In this document: positions 46,868 to 59,116 of the stretch, piece by piece
How positions within the stretch are numbered: position 1 is the stretch's first letter
How the letters are laid out: every line of letters starts with the position of its first letter
Assembly (NCBI GenBank): GCA_902729315.2
Contig: LR746268.1
Span: 5,129,501 to 5,193,500, forward strand
DNA: 64,000 nt
Direction: 5' to 3'
DNA from: Spirodela intermedia
Lineage: Eukaryota > Streptophyta > Magnoliopsida > Alismatales > Araceae
Notes under the pieces: model-generated
Told to the model about the DNA's origin: nothing
Database searches by the model: none
Seen by the model: the letters and a program-made list of their open reading frames with translations, nothing else
Translations under genes and position numbers: made by a program

Positions 46868-49800
46868 ATGGCCGTTACCCTCTCCGCTTTACGTTTATGT
46901 TCTTTCCTCTCCTACGGGGCATCCTCGAGAAAACCTCCATCGTTGATCAGGAGAATGGCTTCCGAGAAGGCGATTGGGGCTTCTATCTCTGCATCATCCC
47001 CCTCACCTCCGCCCTCGTTCGGGACGTTCGACTCTCATCTTCATGTGTGGGCCTCTCCTGAGGAGGTAAGGCGTAAGTACATGCCCGGTTGTTCGAGCTC
47101 GAAGCCCCGTCTATTGCCAGTCTGACTTCCCGAACGATCAGTAGAATAGTACCAATAGGTATCTATGTTGAATTTTATGCAATGTGTTCTGTTGTGACAA
47201 CTGCAGGCGTCAAGGGAGTTCCCCTACCACCCCGGACAGGAACCAACGTTACCCGGCCATGTTGATTTCCTGCTCGAGGTGACTCTAGGCCACTATGTTT
47301 TTGCCTAAATTATTATTATGAAGTCTATTTCAAAATATTTGTCTCTTTTGGTGGACCGTGGAAATATTATTACTTTGGCAATTATATATCACCTCGTGGT
47401 CAATACACAAACACGAAATTATGAGTTTCGTGATTACGTGAAATTGGATGATACTAAAGGTAACCATTTATCAAAATGAGTTTTTCTGGAAAGCTGACTA
47501 TCCTGAAAATTTGCTTTCGTCTAAATAAGTGCGAATCGTGCTTCGATGATGGTGATTCAGAAAGGCATTTTCATGTTTTTTTCTCCTTTTTTCCGAGTGA
47601 GTTTTTTCATCTTCCTTGGATATTTATGAGCGGTTAGAGTTCATCTTTCCCATCTTATGAAGTACGTGCTCATGATGAAACAGTTTACTATTTTCAGGAG
47701 CACGGTTTTTTTATCCTATTGAATATGTTTCCTTGGTAAATTTCAAGAAGTTTTCAACACCTTTTTTTTATTTTTTTCTGGCACTTGGTGGAAAATGAGT
47801 CTATAACATATTTTTCACCAACATATGGAAATTTATTGGCTAGGTCCTTGGAGATCGCAAATAAATCAGCTGATTTAGTTGGTTGACATGAGGGCTTCCT
47901 TTAGCAGCCAATTTGGCTGTACATTTCTGTTTTATGGACAATAGCAATAATATCTAAGCACTTCAAAGAAATGTGCATATCCTCTTAACTGGAAAACGAT
48001 TTGGTGAGGGACGTGTGATACTTCTATACAATGACGAATGTAGCATAGCATTGCCTTTTGCGCTTTTATGAAGATTTAGCGAGTCAGGCAGGGTGACAGT
48101 TGCTTATTTTTCGTCCTTCCATCCATAAGTTTACATCTTTATTTTTGTAGTTCTTCCAAATGGTCCTTGGTAACTCTTTTACCTGAATTTTTTTGCTTTT
48201 CTTCGTTAACTCATGTACCTTTCTTTTACTATTCGTTGTAGTGTATGGCTGAAGCAGGGGTCGATGGAGCACTTATTGTGCAACCCATTATTCACATGTT
48301 TGACCATTCTTATGTGACAAAGTCAGTATCATGGCCACATTTATTGATTTTCCATGCTCATTATTTTGTTCAAGCTTTTCTGATTTCAATTATCTTTGTC
48401 TTCTTGGTTTTGAAGGCACTATACAGTGTGATGTCTATGAGTTCCTTTCCGATTTTTTGATCATTTGCTTGTGGATAGTATCATAAACATCAATACATAT
48501 TTTATTTTACCTCGCTGATACATATGTAGATAAGCTTGCGTGTCACATAGAAGACTGTTTTAACACTCTGATCGAACATTCCTGAATGGCATGTCTCACA
48601 AGATGATTAGAGAATGATTTGGCAGTGCCTTGAAGAAGTACCCATCCAAGTTTATTGGGTGTTGTCTTGCGAATCCCGCTGATAACGGACGTGGAATTGC
48701 TCATCTTGATTTTCCATGCTCATTATTCACATGTTTGACCATTCTTATGTGACAAAGTCAGTATCATGGCCACATTTATTGATTTTCCATGCTCATTATT
48801 TTGTTCAAGCTTTTCTGATTTCAATTATCTTTGTCTTCTTGGTTTTGAAGGCACTATACAGTGTGATGTCTATGAGTTCCTTTCCGATTTTTTGATCATT
48901 TGCTTGTGGATAGTATCATAAACATCAATACATATTTTATTTTACCTCGCTGATACATATGTAGATAAGCTTGCGTGTCACATAGAAGACTGTTTTAACA
49001 CTCTGATCGAACATTCCTGAATGGCATGTCTCACAAGATGATTAGAGAATGATTTGGCAGTGCCTTGAAGAAGTACCCATCCAAGTTTATTGGGTGTTGT
49101 CTTGCGAATCCCGCTGATAACGGACGTGGAATTGCTCATCTTGAGCACCTGGTTTTAAAGGTTATTCCGATAATTTGACTGATTAATCAATGTTATTATG
49201 TCAGAGGTTTTCATTGGCATGTTTAACTCCCTGTTGATCTATCAGGATGGATATCGTGCTGTTCGTTTTAATCCGTACATATGGCCCTCTGGTCAAAAGG
49301 TATCCATATATATGGCTGTAGGTCTTTTATTGGATCTTATTTACAACACTTGGAGGAAATTTCCTCTCCGTCTTCACTATGAAACATTTGTCTCAATTCG
49401 ACGTTCAATTGCAAATGCAGATGACAAATGAAATTGGCAAAGCACTATTCTCTAAAGCAGGAGAACTTGGTGTACCTGTGGGAATCATGTGTATGAAGGT
49501 GCTTAAACTTTCCAGCTTCAAAGCTCTTGTAATCTACCGATTTCGAGGAATTATATTATAAATTGTTGAGGGGTTTTATTGGTGATTATGGTAGGTTAAA
49601 TGATGTGTTAAAACTTACTCTGCAGTTACTTTTGAAATAGCGTATTTACACTGATAAATCAATGTAATTTCATTTTTAGTTAAAATAAAAAAGAATCTCA
49701 AATATACCAGCCCAGAAGTAGCCTCTTGCATTAATTTTAATTTATAAAATTTGAATCGTTTCAACATAATTAACGTAGGTGACTATCGCACAAAAAGGAA

Positions 49801-52650
49801 TGTACAGATTCAGCACAAACTAAAGTACCCATTTTCTTTGTAGGAAGTTTCATACTAGTAGAAAGTTTGTTCGTCAGAATAAACAGCTATCTGATTTGAC
49901 TTCCATATCTTGTATCATACCAGGAGGACGATTGAATTCCAGTTTTGCAAATTTTAAAATTTATGTCTCGTTTCCATGCTATGCTGCAAAGTCTTCTCCA
50001 AGTCTAAACCTCAGAAGTCTGCCCTTCCAATGGGGAGAGACAATTGTTTATTTGCATTTATCCCTGTGGTTTCATGTAGTATGTACTATTAAATAGCTCC
50101 TTAACTTTATCAGCCTATAGCATCATCATCAGGGACATAAAACTAAGGATTATGTCTACAGTTATTTTTTTATTAGGAATGTGATTCATTAGAAACTAAC
50201 AGCGTTCTTTTTGGATGAGAGTGTTGGATCTATGTTAATGAAGCCCTGATTTTCCTTGAATCAAAAGAGCCTTGCTTCTGTCATATTTTTTGATCTCCCA
50301 TGTTGCTTATTGCACTCCTAAACCTTTTGTTTGCGTGGATTAGCGTAGTCTTCTGTCAGTCTCATTCATCAAGCCATCATATTGTTGTCATGGTATTTGA
50401 TGTGCCTTTGTAAATCGTTCTATCATCCTTCATAAATGCCTAAATCTTCTCTCTCGGTTATTTAGTTGTGCTTGTGGGGTAGATGTCGCTGGATTATGAT
50501 GGAATCCTACTCCATGTATTTATAATGTCAGGTTCAATCATGACCATTTTACCTGATCTTTGTCGTCAGTGTTTGCACGAATAAATCAGTTATTACTTCA
50601 CACATATGCATTCGTAATCCAACTTTTTCTGTTTTTCTTAGCGGAGGTTCTAGTGGTGCCTTCTTTCTGCCTTCTTAAGAAGATTGACCTACATTATGAG
50701 ATCTTTTTTTCAGGGCCTGGGTTTACATGTCTCAGAAATTGAGGAGCTCTGCACAGCTTTTCCTTCAACTGTTGTGCTGCTTGATCACTTGGGATTCACC
50801 AAACCAGACGAGTAAGCCACTCTTCAAAGGGCATTGTTGTTTTCACCACATAATAAATGATGTCCTGATATGAACTAGTTTCATAGGAATGGCAAGGAAA
50901 ATGTGGGCTTTTCTGAACTTCTTAAGCTCTCCAGGTTCCCCCAGGTACCTGACTTCTCAATGAGCCTTTTCTGACATCCCGTTGCATGTGTACTTTGCAT
51001 CAAATATGTCGGCAGCTGTTGTCGATGAGCTGCAAAAAGTAATAGAAATGCTCTCACAAGTATCAAGTTTTTAGGTGACAATTTTTTTTAATATGTTCTC
51101 AATTTGGTTATACTCAGATATGTACTCCACTTCTGATGTTTTGAACCAGTATAATTGAATTATTTATCTTTACAGCTATCATCATTAGTTTTGTTTTTGT
51201 TTTTTCTGAAATGATTTATCATTAGCTCTTCAGATATTATGATCACAAAAGTTCGACATTTGCCTGGGTTTTGGCTACCTGTACTATCATGAGTAGATTG
51301 AATTCATTTGAAGTTATTTCTCCTCCATCTTAGACCGCACATAATTTGGCCTGTTTTGTTCAGGGAAGTAGTGGTGATTCTAGAATTTAGATGTATGCTT
51401 GTATTCTCCTGATTGTCGATCTTAGATCTTTCACATGTGGTATTTTTTATCTTTTTTCACTAAAGGTCGGACAGAACTTTCTGAATTATTGCCCGGCCAG
51501 TACATTTTAGTCACTGATTATAAACAAAAATGTTAACCATGTTGGTAGAGTGTTGAATAAACTCATAGAAGCATAGCTTTATGGCTAAGTTGGGGGCTCA
51601 TTATGATCAATCAATCATAAGATTTGTGTGTTATTTGAAGCACATCAGATTACCCTTCCGTGCCTGTCCTCTTCACGGTGTAATAAGCACTAGTATGAAC
51701 TCTATCATCATCACGTGGCATCAGAGCTTGCCTTTTCCCAATGACAAATGTCCTGACCTGATGGCTGATGGCTCTAGACGTTTATCATACATATTCTTCT
51801 TGTTGCGACAACCATCTGCCCTGCCAAGCTGTTGCCTTAAGTTTTGCATTTCAGGTTTCGAAAGGCTCTCCTGAATTATTGTCTGCCATTACATTTGAAT
51901 GGATAGATTACTGCTCTTGGTTCAATCGCATGGTGCCTTTTTACCTAAATGGGAGTCTCTAGTGATAATAGCATCTCTGTGAAAAAAGCAGCTTTCAGAC
52001 AATTATCTGCACGCTTGTTCATTAAATTTATCGAGAGCAGGTGTATAGAAAATCATAAACACAGCTTTGGGACTAAAAATATGGCCGCGTCAAAGCGCAG
52101 TAGCAAGCAGCCTGTCAGATCCCAGTCTCGTAGACAGCTAGTTATGAACAGGAAAATATGAGTTGCGTTCGATGATTCTACCGAATGTGGTCAAAAATCC
52201 AGGAAAGACAATGCCTTTTTGGGTCCATGTTCTCCCAAGGTACCGTCGGCTTGAATCCAAGTGAATTAGTCAACGTGACGTTCTTTGGTATCTGCAGATC
52301 TACGTGAAATTCAGCGCCTTATTCCGCCTGTCAAGAAGGCTGTTCCCGTACGAGGACATGTCGGCCCTCCTCTCCCGAGCCGTCTCCAGCTTTGGCGCCG
52401 ACCGGATCATGTGGGGAAGGCAAGTCCCCCCCTGCGCTCTCCCCTGAGTTTAGGTGTTGACCTCCCGTGCTTATCGGACTACTACCTCCGCAGTGATTTC
52501 CCGTTCGTTGTTCCTGAATGCGGCTACAAGGGGGCCAAGCAGGCGGTCGCTGCAATTGCAGGTCAGATTCCGTTGCCCTCCTCCGATTTGGAGTGGATCA
52601 TGGGAAGAACAGCCACCCGGCTATTTCGTGATCTCTCTGCGGCGCCGTAG
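46868..52650 (+). CDS. Amidohydrolase-2 family protein, probably plastid-targeted
   Basis: Ten exons: 46868-47065, 47207-47278, 48242-48321, 49061-49160, 49246-49299, 49421-49498, 50714-50811, 50887-50944, 52298-52419, 52494-52650; 338 residues. The fold is a TIM barrel of the metal-dependent amidohydrolase superfamily, related to bacterial 2-pyrone-4,6-dicarboxylate lactonases. Metal-site motifs are HxH at His57/His59 (FDSHLHVW), LLDHLGF near the middle, and WGSDFPFVVPECGY near the end. The first 50 residues are Ser/Arg-rich and look like a transit peptide. The natural substrate in plants is unknown. The intron between exons 9 and 10 uses a GC donor (AG|GCAAGT); this is the only choice that keeps WGSDFPF in frame. 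Exon 4 is partly duplicated upstream (48626-48709) by a tandem duplication; I used the downstream complete copy, which gives SYVTNALKKYPSKFIGCCLA. Confidence 0.9.
48286..49144. repeat. Perfect 424-bp tandem duplication with 11-bp filler inside the amidohydrolase gene
   Basis: Copy 1 is 48286-48709 and copy 2 is 48721-49144, offset 435 bp, and I see no mismatch. Each copy holds the end of exon 3, intron 3 and most of exon 4. The 11-bp filler (ttttccatgct) with its flanks matches a 22-base word of intron 3 (48344-48365). Confidence 0.93.
48626..48756 (+). other. Hybrid cassette exon created by the duplication (potential poison exon)
   Basis: The first copy of exon 4 keeps its acceptor (TTGGCAG before 48626) and runs through the filler into the duplicated end of exon 3, which keeps its donor (AAA|GTCAGT after 48756). 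If included it adds 131 bases, shifts the frame and meets TGA at 48750-48752. Normal protein requires skipping it. Confidence 0.55.
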
Positions 52651-53029
52651 GAGGTATTTTCCTATGGTTTCTACATGCGTTAAATAAATGGGGAGACTTT
52701 GATGTTGTCACTCCCGCAGAGAATGAAGGAAATGCTTATGCCTGCCCCCCCAGGTAGGCCCGACGGGCCAAAGTGGGCCTGAAGGGGTTGCTTGTAACAT
52801 AAACCATTTGGATAATGAAACCTGAAGAGAGAGGAACACCGAAAGATATATCTTCCCCGTTGGGGAGAACAGAACAGAAAGAAAAACCTAAAACAGCCAC
52901 TTTTTGCAAGAGGTAGCCAAGTTCGATCGAGCGAGCTCTGCTAACCCATCCTTCAACAGGGCTGCCGGCCTCCTAGAGAAAGGGAGAGAGAGAAGAGGGG
53001 TCCGTGACTTTCTCTTGCTCTTTCGGTGC
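52651..53029. other. Intergenic region between convergent amidohydrolase and small-protein genes
   Basis: This holds the 3' UTRs of both genes. No further feature is recognised. Confidence 0.5.
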
Positions 53030-53871
53030 TTACTTCGAGGGATCGCGGTTGCACGAGAAGGCGCCGCCCGTTTCGTCCTCCGCCAGGCTCGGCGGCGTAA
53101 GCGCCTCACCGGGCCAGTAGTGCGGCGGCTGCCCCGCCGGGCCGCCCAGCCGGTCGAGCCGCACGAACGGCCGCCTACGTTTGCCTGCGCCCGCCGAGAC
53201 CTCCATCTCCGTCCTCAGCATCTCCCACATTACCTGCACGTCCTCGTACCCGCAGCTTTGCACGTCGTCGTGGAGCTTCTCCATCCCCGTTCCTGTCCAT
53301 GGCCCCGACATAAAACTCATCATCCTCCCAAAAAGTAGAAAATCTGCCCGAAGAGTGAGACAGAGAGAGATGCCGGCGCCGACGCCTGCCAATTGCCCAG
53401 TTTTCAACGTCTACGCTGACTGAACAGCGCCGACGGAGGGCCCACTTCTTTCTTCTCTCGATGCATGTGCGCACATGGCGAAGACGCGGAGTGGGCGGCG
53501 GAGAGAAGTCAGTCTGCCGGCGTCAGAGTCCGATCACGCCAATCACGCGGCGGAATTACGGCCGGAGGCGATGGTCCTCCCTCCTCCGTCAAGAAAGTAC
53601 TCAGAAATCTCGAATTCCCCATAGCTCGAAGGGAAGGGAAGGAATGCCGAGGAATTTCTACTGAAAAGAAAACGGAAACCGACCGCGCCGGAAGCGAGAA
53701 ACGGAGGGGGCGGAGCCCGGGAACTGTTCGCGGCGGGGGAGGAGATGGCGAGCGGCGGAGTGGTGGCGGAGATTTTGGGTACTCACCGGTCTTCCTCCCT
53801 CCCCTGCCGCGGGGGGTGCCAGCGACAAAGGCTCGCTTCACGGGGTGGACGAGCTTCTCCCACAAATCCAT
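53030..53871 (-). CDS. Small two-exon plant protein, function unknown
   Basis: Two exons on the minus strand, 53871-53787 and 53292-53030, give 115 residues. The N-terminus MDLWEKLVHPVKRAFVAGTP is followed by a Gly/Arg-rich linker, then a conserved-looking core GMEKLHDDVQSCGYEDVQVMWEML, a Lys/Arg stretch (KRRRPFVRL) and a Pro/Gly-rich tail. I have a memory of short angiosperm proteins with a similar start and the DVQSCGYEDVQVMW core, but no function. The junction ACC G|GA keeps the frame, and donor (GTGAGT) and acceptor (GGACAG) are good. No signal peptide or membrane segment is seen. TATATATA at 54004-54011 lies about 135 bp upstream and would serve as TATA box. The convergent amidohydrolase gene ends 379 bp away. 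Confidence 0.72.
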
Positions 53872-54003
53872 TTGTCACCCTGCTCCTCCCTCTTTCCCTT
53901 CCCAAGTTATCAGCTTTCCGACTGGTTTTCCGCCCTCTCCCCTCCCCTTCCCCAGAAGCACGCTGAAACGAGCGGAGACACGGACACTCGACGACCCGCC
54001 GGC

Positions 54004-54011
54004 TATATATA
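54004..54011 (-). promoter_or_regulatory. TATA box of the small-protein gene
   Basis: The palindromic TATATATA lies about 135 bp upstream of the minus-strand ATG at 53871, followed by pyrimidine-rich leader sequence. Confidence 0.6.
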
Positions 54012-54939
54012 CAACATTTGGGATGAGAGGGAGAGAGTGTGAGAGAGAGAGAGTATACAAAGAGTGCTAAAATAATTTGCAGAATCTGAACACGTTTATC
54101 TTGACGCGAGGCTTCGTATCCTCTATCTTCTCCACCGTCCGCATCCACATCGCTTCCTCTCTCCACCCGACACGTGCCATCACGCACTGACGCATGCCCT
54201 CGAGTACGTACAAACCAAAATTCATAGTTCCGCTTTTCCCGTGAATGAAGATTCGCATAGCATATGCCCACGTGGTCGGGGGCTCAAAACATCACGAGCT
54301 GGAAAACCTCAGCTTTCGGACAAACGACCCTTTGACTTGCCAATGAGATTTATATCGGCAAGTTTTCCGCATACGCTCTTCGGTGGGCTTTGTCAAATGT
54401 CTGACCGAATATGGTAGGAAAACAGAGGGCACAGGAATTACCACTGATGCGCATTCTTGGGCATCTTAAGGTGATCATCCTCAGTGAGTGACGTTCGATG
54501 GCACATATATTTGACTTTTGGCGGTCTCCTTGGTTATCTACGCACTGCTTCGACGGGAGGAAGGGTTTGACTTCTCATTGTAAGGATGCAGCCCTGAAAA
54601 TGCATGAAAAATAAAATATTTCGGGCTTTATAGATACCATTAATGCTGCATTCAAAGCGAAGGATGGTAGGACTGATGATGCCGCGTTTTTCACTGGGCG
54701 GTGGATGATAAACGCGGCGAGACTGGCGTTCCAAAGAACGGTCCCGCGGAGTAAGATCCTGTTATTCACTCAGGCGGCGGGGCGAGAGTCGGCTGCTGAG
54801 AAGGTTCTCCGACCTACTCAGACGTACTTGGGGTTGTCTCTGGGAGAGAGGAAGAGAGAGAGAGAGAGAGTTCCGACAGATGGTCCCGTTGTCCTTGCAG
54901 AGTCCTTGGGGGGGGGGGGCTGTAGCTTCAAATGGCGGC

Positions 54940-55150
54940 GAACTGGGGCATCCTCGGTTTGACTACGACTGTACGACCGCAGACCGCGCTGGGCTCGAAA
55001 GAGGAGGCTCCGGCAGCCGGCAGCCGGCAGCGAACTGAGGCACCCACGGCTTGACTACGACCGTACGGTCGTAGACCACCCTGCGCTCGAAAGAGGAGGC
55101 TCCGGCAGCCGGCGACCAATCGGAGCACCCTCGGCTTGTCTACGCCCAAT
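54940..55150. repeat. Tandem repeat with about 92-bp period, 2.3 copies
   Basis: Units begin with gaactggggcatcctcgg (54940) and gaactgaggcacccacgg (55032), and a partial third unit starts at about 55114. Each contains TTGACTACGAC and CTCGAAAGAGGAGGCTCCGG. The second unit also contains the near-palindrome gaccgtacggtc. Confidence 0.85.
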
Positions 55151-55677
55151 CGGCCGGGGATATATAAGCTGTAAGTTATAGCATGTAAGTGCAATTATAA
55201 GAACTATAGGCTGACATCCAATGACGATTTCACTTGTTAGAAATAGGAATATACTACGATGAAAATCAGGAATAATTAAACAGTTGTAACTACACATAGA
55301 AGGTGCCGGGCGGATGGGAAGGGAGAGCAGTGAGAGAGAGAGAGAGAGAGAGAAGGGCGCAGGGGGGATAGGGCGAAAGGGAGGGGAGAAGGTTGACGAC
55401 ATGAACCCTCCCCCCGCTCGGGGACCACTTCCGCCAGGGATTGTATAGCATGGTGACGGTGAGGAGCGGTGGAACCCTGGGTCCTAGGCCCACCGGGCCT
55501 TCTTCTATATGTTTACGGCTCCGTGCGTTAAATAATTTTCACGTAAAAATCACGCTTAATGATTAGTTAACAAAACTGAAGAGCAGCCAACGAAATGCTG
55601 CAAGATCCATTTTTTTCATAGAGAGAGGGAGAGAGAGAGAGAGAGAGAGATGGGTGGGTAATAAAGATTAAATGAAT

Positions 55678-56362
55678 TGTTGAGATATGTTGAAATATCT
55701 AAGTAATTTTGGGCTACGAATAGGCCCAGTAACAAAGGAGTGTGGGCTCTTCTGTTAAGACTGACTTTTGAAAGAGGGTTAGCAGCATGTTATAAAATCT
55801 ATTTTTCAAGAACAGAAAAATCCTTGTAATTCTAGGGTTATTTCTCCTCTCTAACATCTCTTCAATACCCAGCAACCTCTCTCCCATTTCCTTCTATTAT
55901 TTGTTGTTCCGTGTGTTTGCTCTCAGATGCTTACATTCCAGTGGAAGGGGGCAACAACCTGAAGTTTGTGGCCAAGGTTGTTGTTGGGGGAAAGAAAGGG
56001 AACAAATAGAAGACTTAGTAATTGTTCTTAGATGCTAAGGAACAATAGGTTTTATGTTATTGAAGGTGAATAATATAATTGACAAAAGACTGATTTGCAA
56101 ATACAAGATAGATAGAGATGAATTATTTTCTTGTTGTCTAAGAATCAATTATTATCTACCGATTTTTGGATAATTTCTTTAAGCACATATCAGTAAGTCA
56201 TTTAGAGGATCTTGTAAATAATATCTGACTAGATCCTCGAGGCAAGTTGTCTTTATTTTAAGTATACAATATTTTTTCTTTGTAATCAAGTTGATTTCAG
56301 TCATATGCTATTTTAGACACTTATTTTTTGTTCTTTTCAATATCTTAATTGAGTTTCTAACA
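55678..56362 (+). repeat. 5' LTR of the degenerate retrotransposon
   Basis: TG...CA-bounded, about 685 bp. It contains a TATA-like TTATAAAATC near 55790 and a pyrimidine-rich region after it, as in a promoter-bearing LTR. Confidence 0.55.
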
Positions 56363-59089
56363 AAATAGTATCAAAACTTAAGGTATGGGTAGGGACATAA
56401 ATGGTTACTTCTTCATCATGTTATGACATTGAGAAATTCTACAAATCTTCTAATTTTAGTTTATAATAATGGATGATGAAATCCAAATAGGTAGTAAGAT
56501 AAAAATTAATAATTGACAATATATCAATGTATTTTAAATTCTAATTTTGAAAATTAATTTGAAGATCAAGGAATTAAAAAATATTTTACTATTAGGAAAA
56601 TACCCTAATTATTAAACTACTACAATGTTTGAGATTGAATGCAAAATTACTCAAATAGTTCTCTTATGAGGTTGTGAACATAATAAAGTTATGTGACTAA
56701 TAGGTCATGTAATATTATTTTTGAGGTAAATGTTGTCAAGTTTGGAAATATGAACAAGTTGATTAATTAAATTTACAGATTTTTTAATATCTTAAATAAG
56801 TCCATATTTATAATAATGAGAGATCTAAACTTTACCCCAAGTTTATGAATTTTTTATTTTCTTAGGATACATAAATTGTGTGAAAGGATATAAGTTTTTG
56901 GATCCAACAACTAAAAGATTAAAACCAATAAGTATGTAATTTTTGATAAAACTTACATGCAATTTTTTTTTAATCAAGCACATGTGAAGGTGTAAAAAGA
57001 ATAGAAAATATAATAGAGAAGTCATTCAACTAAAGATGGTGGTGACACAAAATTATTCAACAATAATTAAAAAAAAATGATTCAGTTGAAGAACATGTTG
57101 ATAATTGACGTGACTTAGTCGTTGTGTAGTAAATCAAGTAAATTTAAAATTTATAAAATATCAATTTTTAGATATTTAGAAATATTTTTTTAAAAATATA
57201 TCAATTATAATTCAATAAAAGTTCTAAAATAGTGAAAAAAATTCAAGTTAATCACAAAGATGTAATATAATATTCACTAATTTTTCAGATTTTTTCTCAA
57301 AGAATATAATTTTTATAAATTTTAGATAAGAAATATAAAATAAAATATAGTTAAAATTTATAAAAAAGAGAAATAAGGGTGCTGATGTCATGATGATGTC
57401 GGCGCTCGACGAACGCGAATCGAGCAGAAATAGAGTTCCACTCAACGATTTTTACATAAGCGATTATAGACGATTTAATTGATCAAATTAAGATTCTGTA
57501 AAAGCTAGAAGAATCGTAATTTAATGAAAAATAATTTAGTAAATTTAAATCACACAAATTATCATTAAATGAAGTAAAAAATAAGTTGAAAATAGAAAAA
57601 TAGAGTTCCAACATTGCGGCGGCGATGCATCAACCATGCACCAAAATTCTAAGCGTTTGGGAGGATTGTTGTGTAATGTCCACAACCTCAAAAGCTCTTC
57701 TTAGACAACAATGATGTGGGCAATCTTTAAATCTTTTTGTAAAGTCCAGAGATCAGTGAAATAGGTCGTTGAATCGTCTTCGGTGACTCACTCGACGAAA
57801 TGAAAAAATAACAACTTTGCGGCTATGCGGCGGTTGTCATCTAACGGAGATGAGTTAGATGGAAGTAGGGTGAGTGTTAAGGAGCTTCATCCTTAGGTCC
57901 CCACAGCAAGAGGAGGCTTTTCATCGCATCTAGTATGCTTTCAAGAGGTGACAACTCCTCTCTCAGTGGGTCGTCCTCTTCTCAACGACAGCTTGTTTAT
58001 CGATCAATCGGAGATGTTTTACTCAATGAATTCATGATCTTTTTATCACGAATTGTTCAACAATTTTAGTAACAATGCTCCGCGAATCGCGTCGACTAAA
58101 TTTTCGTCGATGATTGAGTGATTCTAACAGCTTAATCCTTTACCGGCGATCTACAGTAAAGTAGCGATTTAATTAAGTTTTTGACTCTAGTATGATTTGA
58201 ACACATGCCGATTGCTCACCTGTAGTAAAGAGTTTGAAATAAGTACTCTAATACTCTTATAAAGTGACATCATCATAATATATCTCACTAAGGAATATTT
58301 TAGATATTTAAATAAATAAATTATTTCGGAGAAAGTGTGATGTAAGTTTAGTTCCACATCAATTGTACGTCGAAGTTTTAGGCGAATATATAGTAATATC
58401 ACATTTTGAAGCAATGAGTCCCTTTCTTCTACATGTACGACCATTGGTGACGTGGAAGGATAGTGATGCACATGTGCCCCCATCGATCCATAGCCATTCA
58501 AGCCCTTACTGCAACTCTCCCCGACTACGCTTCTAATCTACTTGCAGGCTCAATTGACTGGCGAGTCCCCTCTTTTTTATATTTTTTATTTTCTTTTTCT
58601 TCATCTATCTCAAAAGTAAAACTAAAAAAATTATATAAATTCATATAAAATTACATAATTAGCGAAAAAATTATATTAATCAACTAAAAACTACTTTTTA
58701 AAATTTAACATAAATATAAGTTTATTTATCATGAGTTAAAGATAGAACTATATTATTTATCAATTATTAACTCATGATAATAAAGACTTATCAATAACAT
58801 TGGCATCAAGAGGGTTAAGTGAATAATCAAACCACTATTGAGGTATAGTTATGAAGATTGTACCTTTTGGCTTGACTACAAGTGAATAAGAGATCGTATT
58901 CTTCCAAGATGTAAATAATTGCAAGAATGATAAATAATAAAAGTCAATGTTATAATATAATGAATTAATCGAAATAAGAATGTGGTTATGATTGTATGTC
59001 ATAAAAAAGAAAGTTCAACAATAAATGTCATTTACTATTTTAAACATTTATTTTATGTTCCTTACAATATGTTAATTAATTTTATAACA
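55678..59089 (+). mobile_element. Degenerate LTR retrotransposon, probably Copia-type
   Basis: The element starts TGTTGAGATATG at 55678 and ends TTTTATAACA at 59089; the five bases TGAAT stand on both sides (55673-55677 and 59090-59094) as a target-site duplication. A 5' LTR of about 685 bp ends in CTAACA at 56362; a few bases later ATAGTATCAAAAC resembles a decayed initiator-Met tRNA primer site (TGGTATCAGAGC). The last 48 bases of the 5' LTR and of the element agree at 39 positions by my reading. The rest of the 3' LTR and all coding capacity are eroded; no gag or pol motif is seen. Copia membership is inferred from the primer site and LTR style only. The insertion lies 27 bp past the PPR stop codon. 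Confidence 0.6.
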
Positions 59090-59116
59090 TGAATGGATGA
59101 CAAAAAATTAGTGATT

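Larger units (their letters stand above)
53872..55677. other. Intergenic region upstream of the small-protein gene, to the LTR element
   Basis: TATATATA (54004-54011) belongs to the small-protein promoter. GA microsatellites occur at about 54858-54870, 55329-55352 and 55630-55650. A G-run lies at about 54908-54919. A roughly 92-bp tandem repeat occupies 54940-55150. No gene is recognised. Confidence 0.5.
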
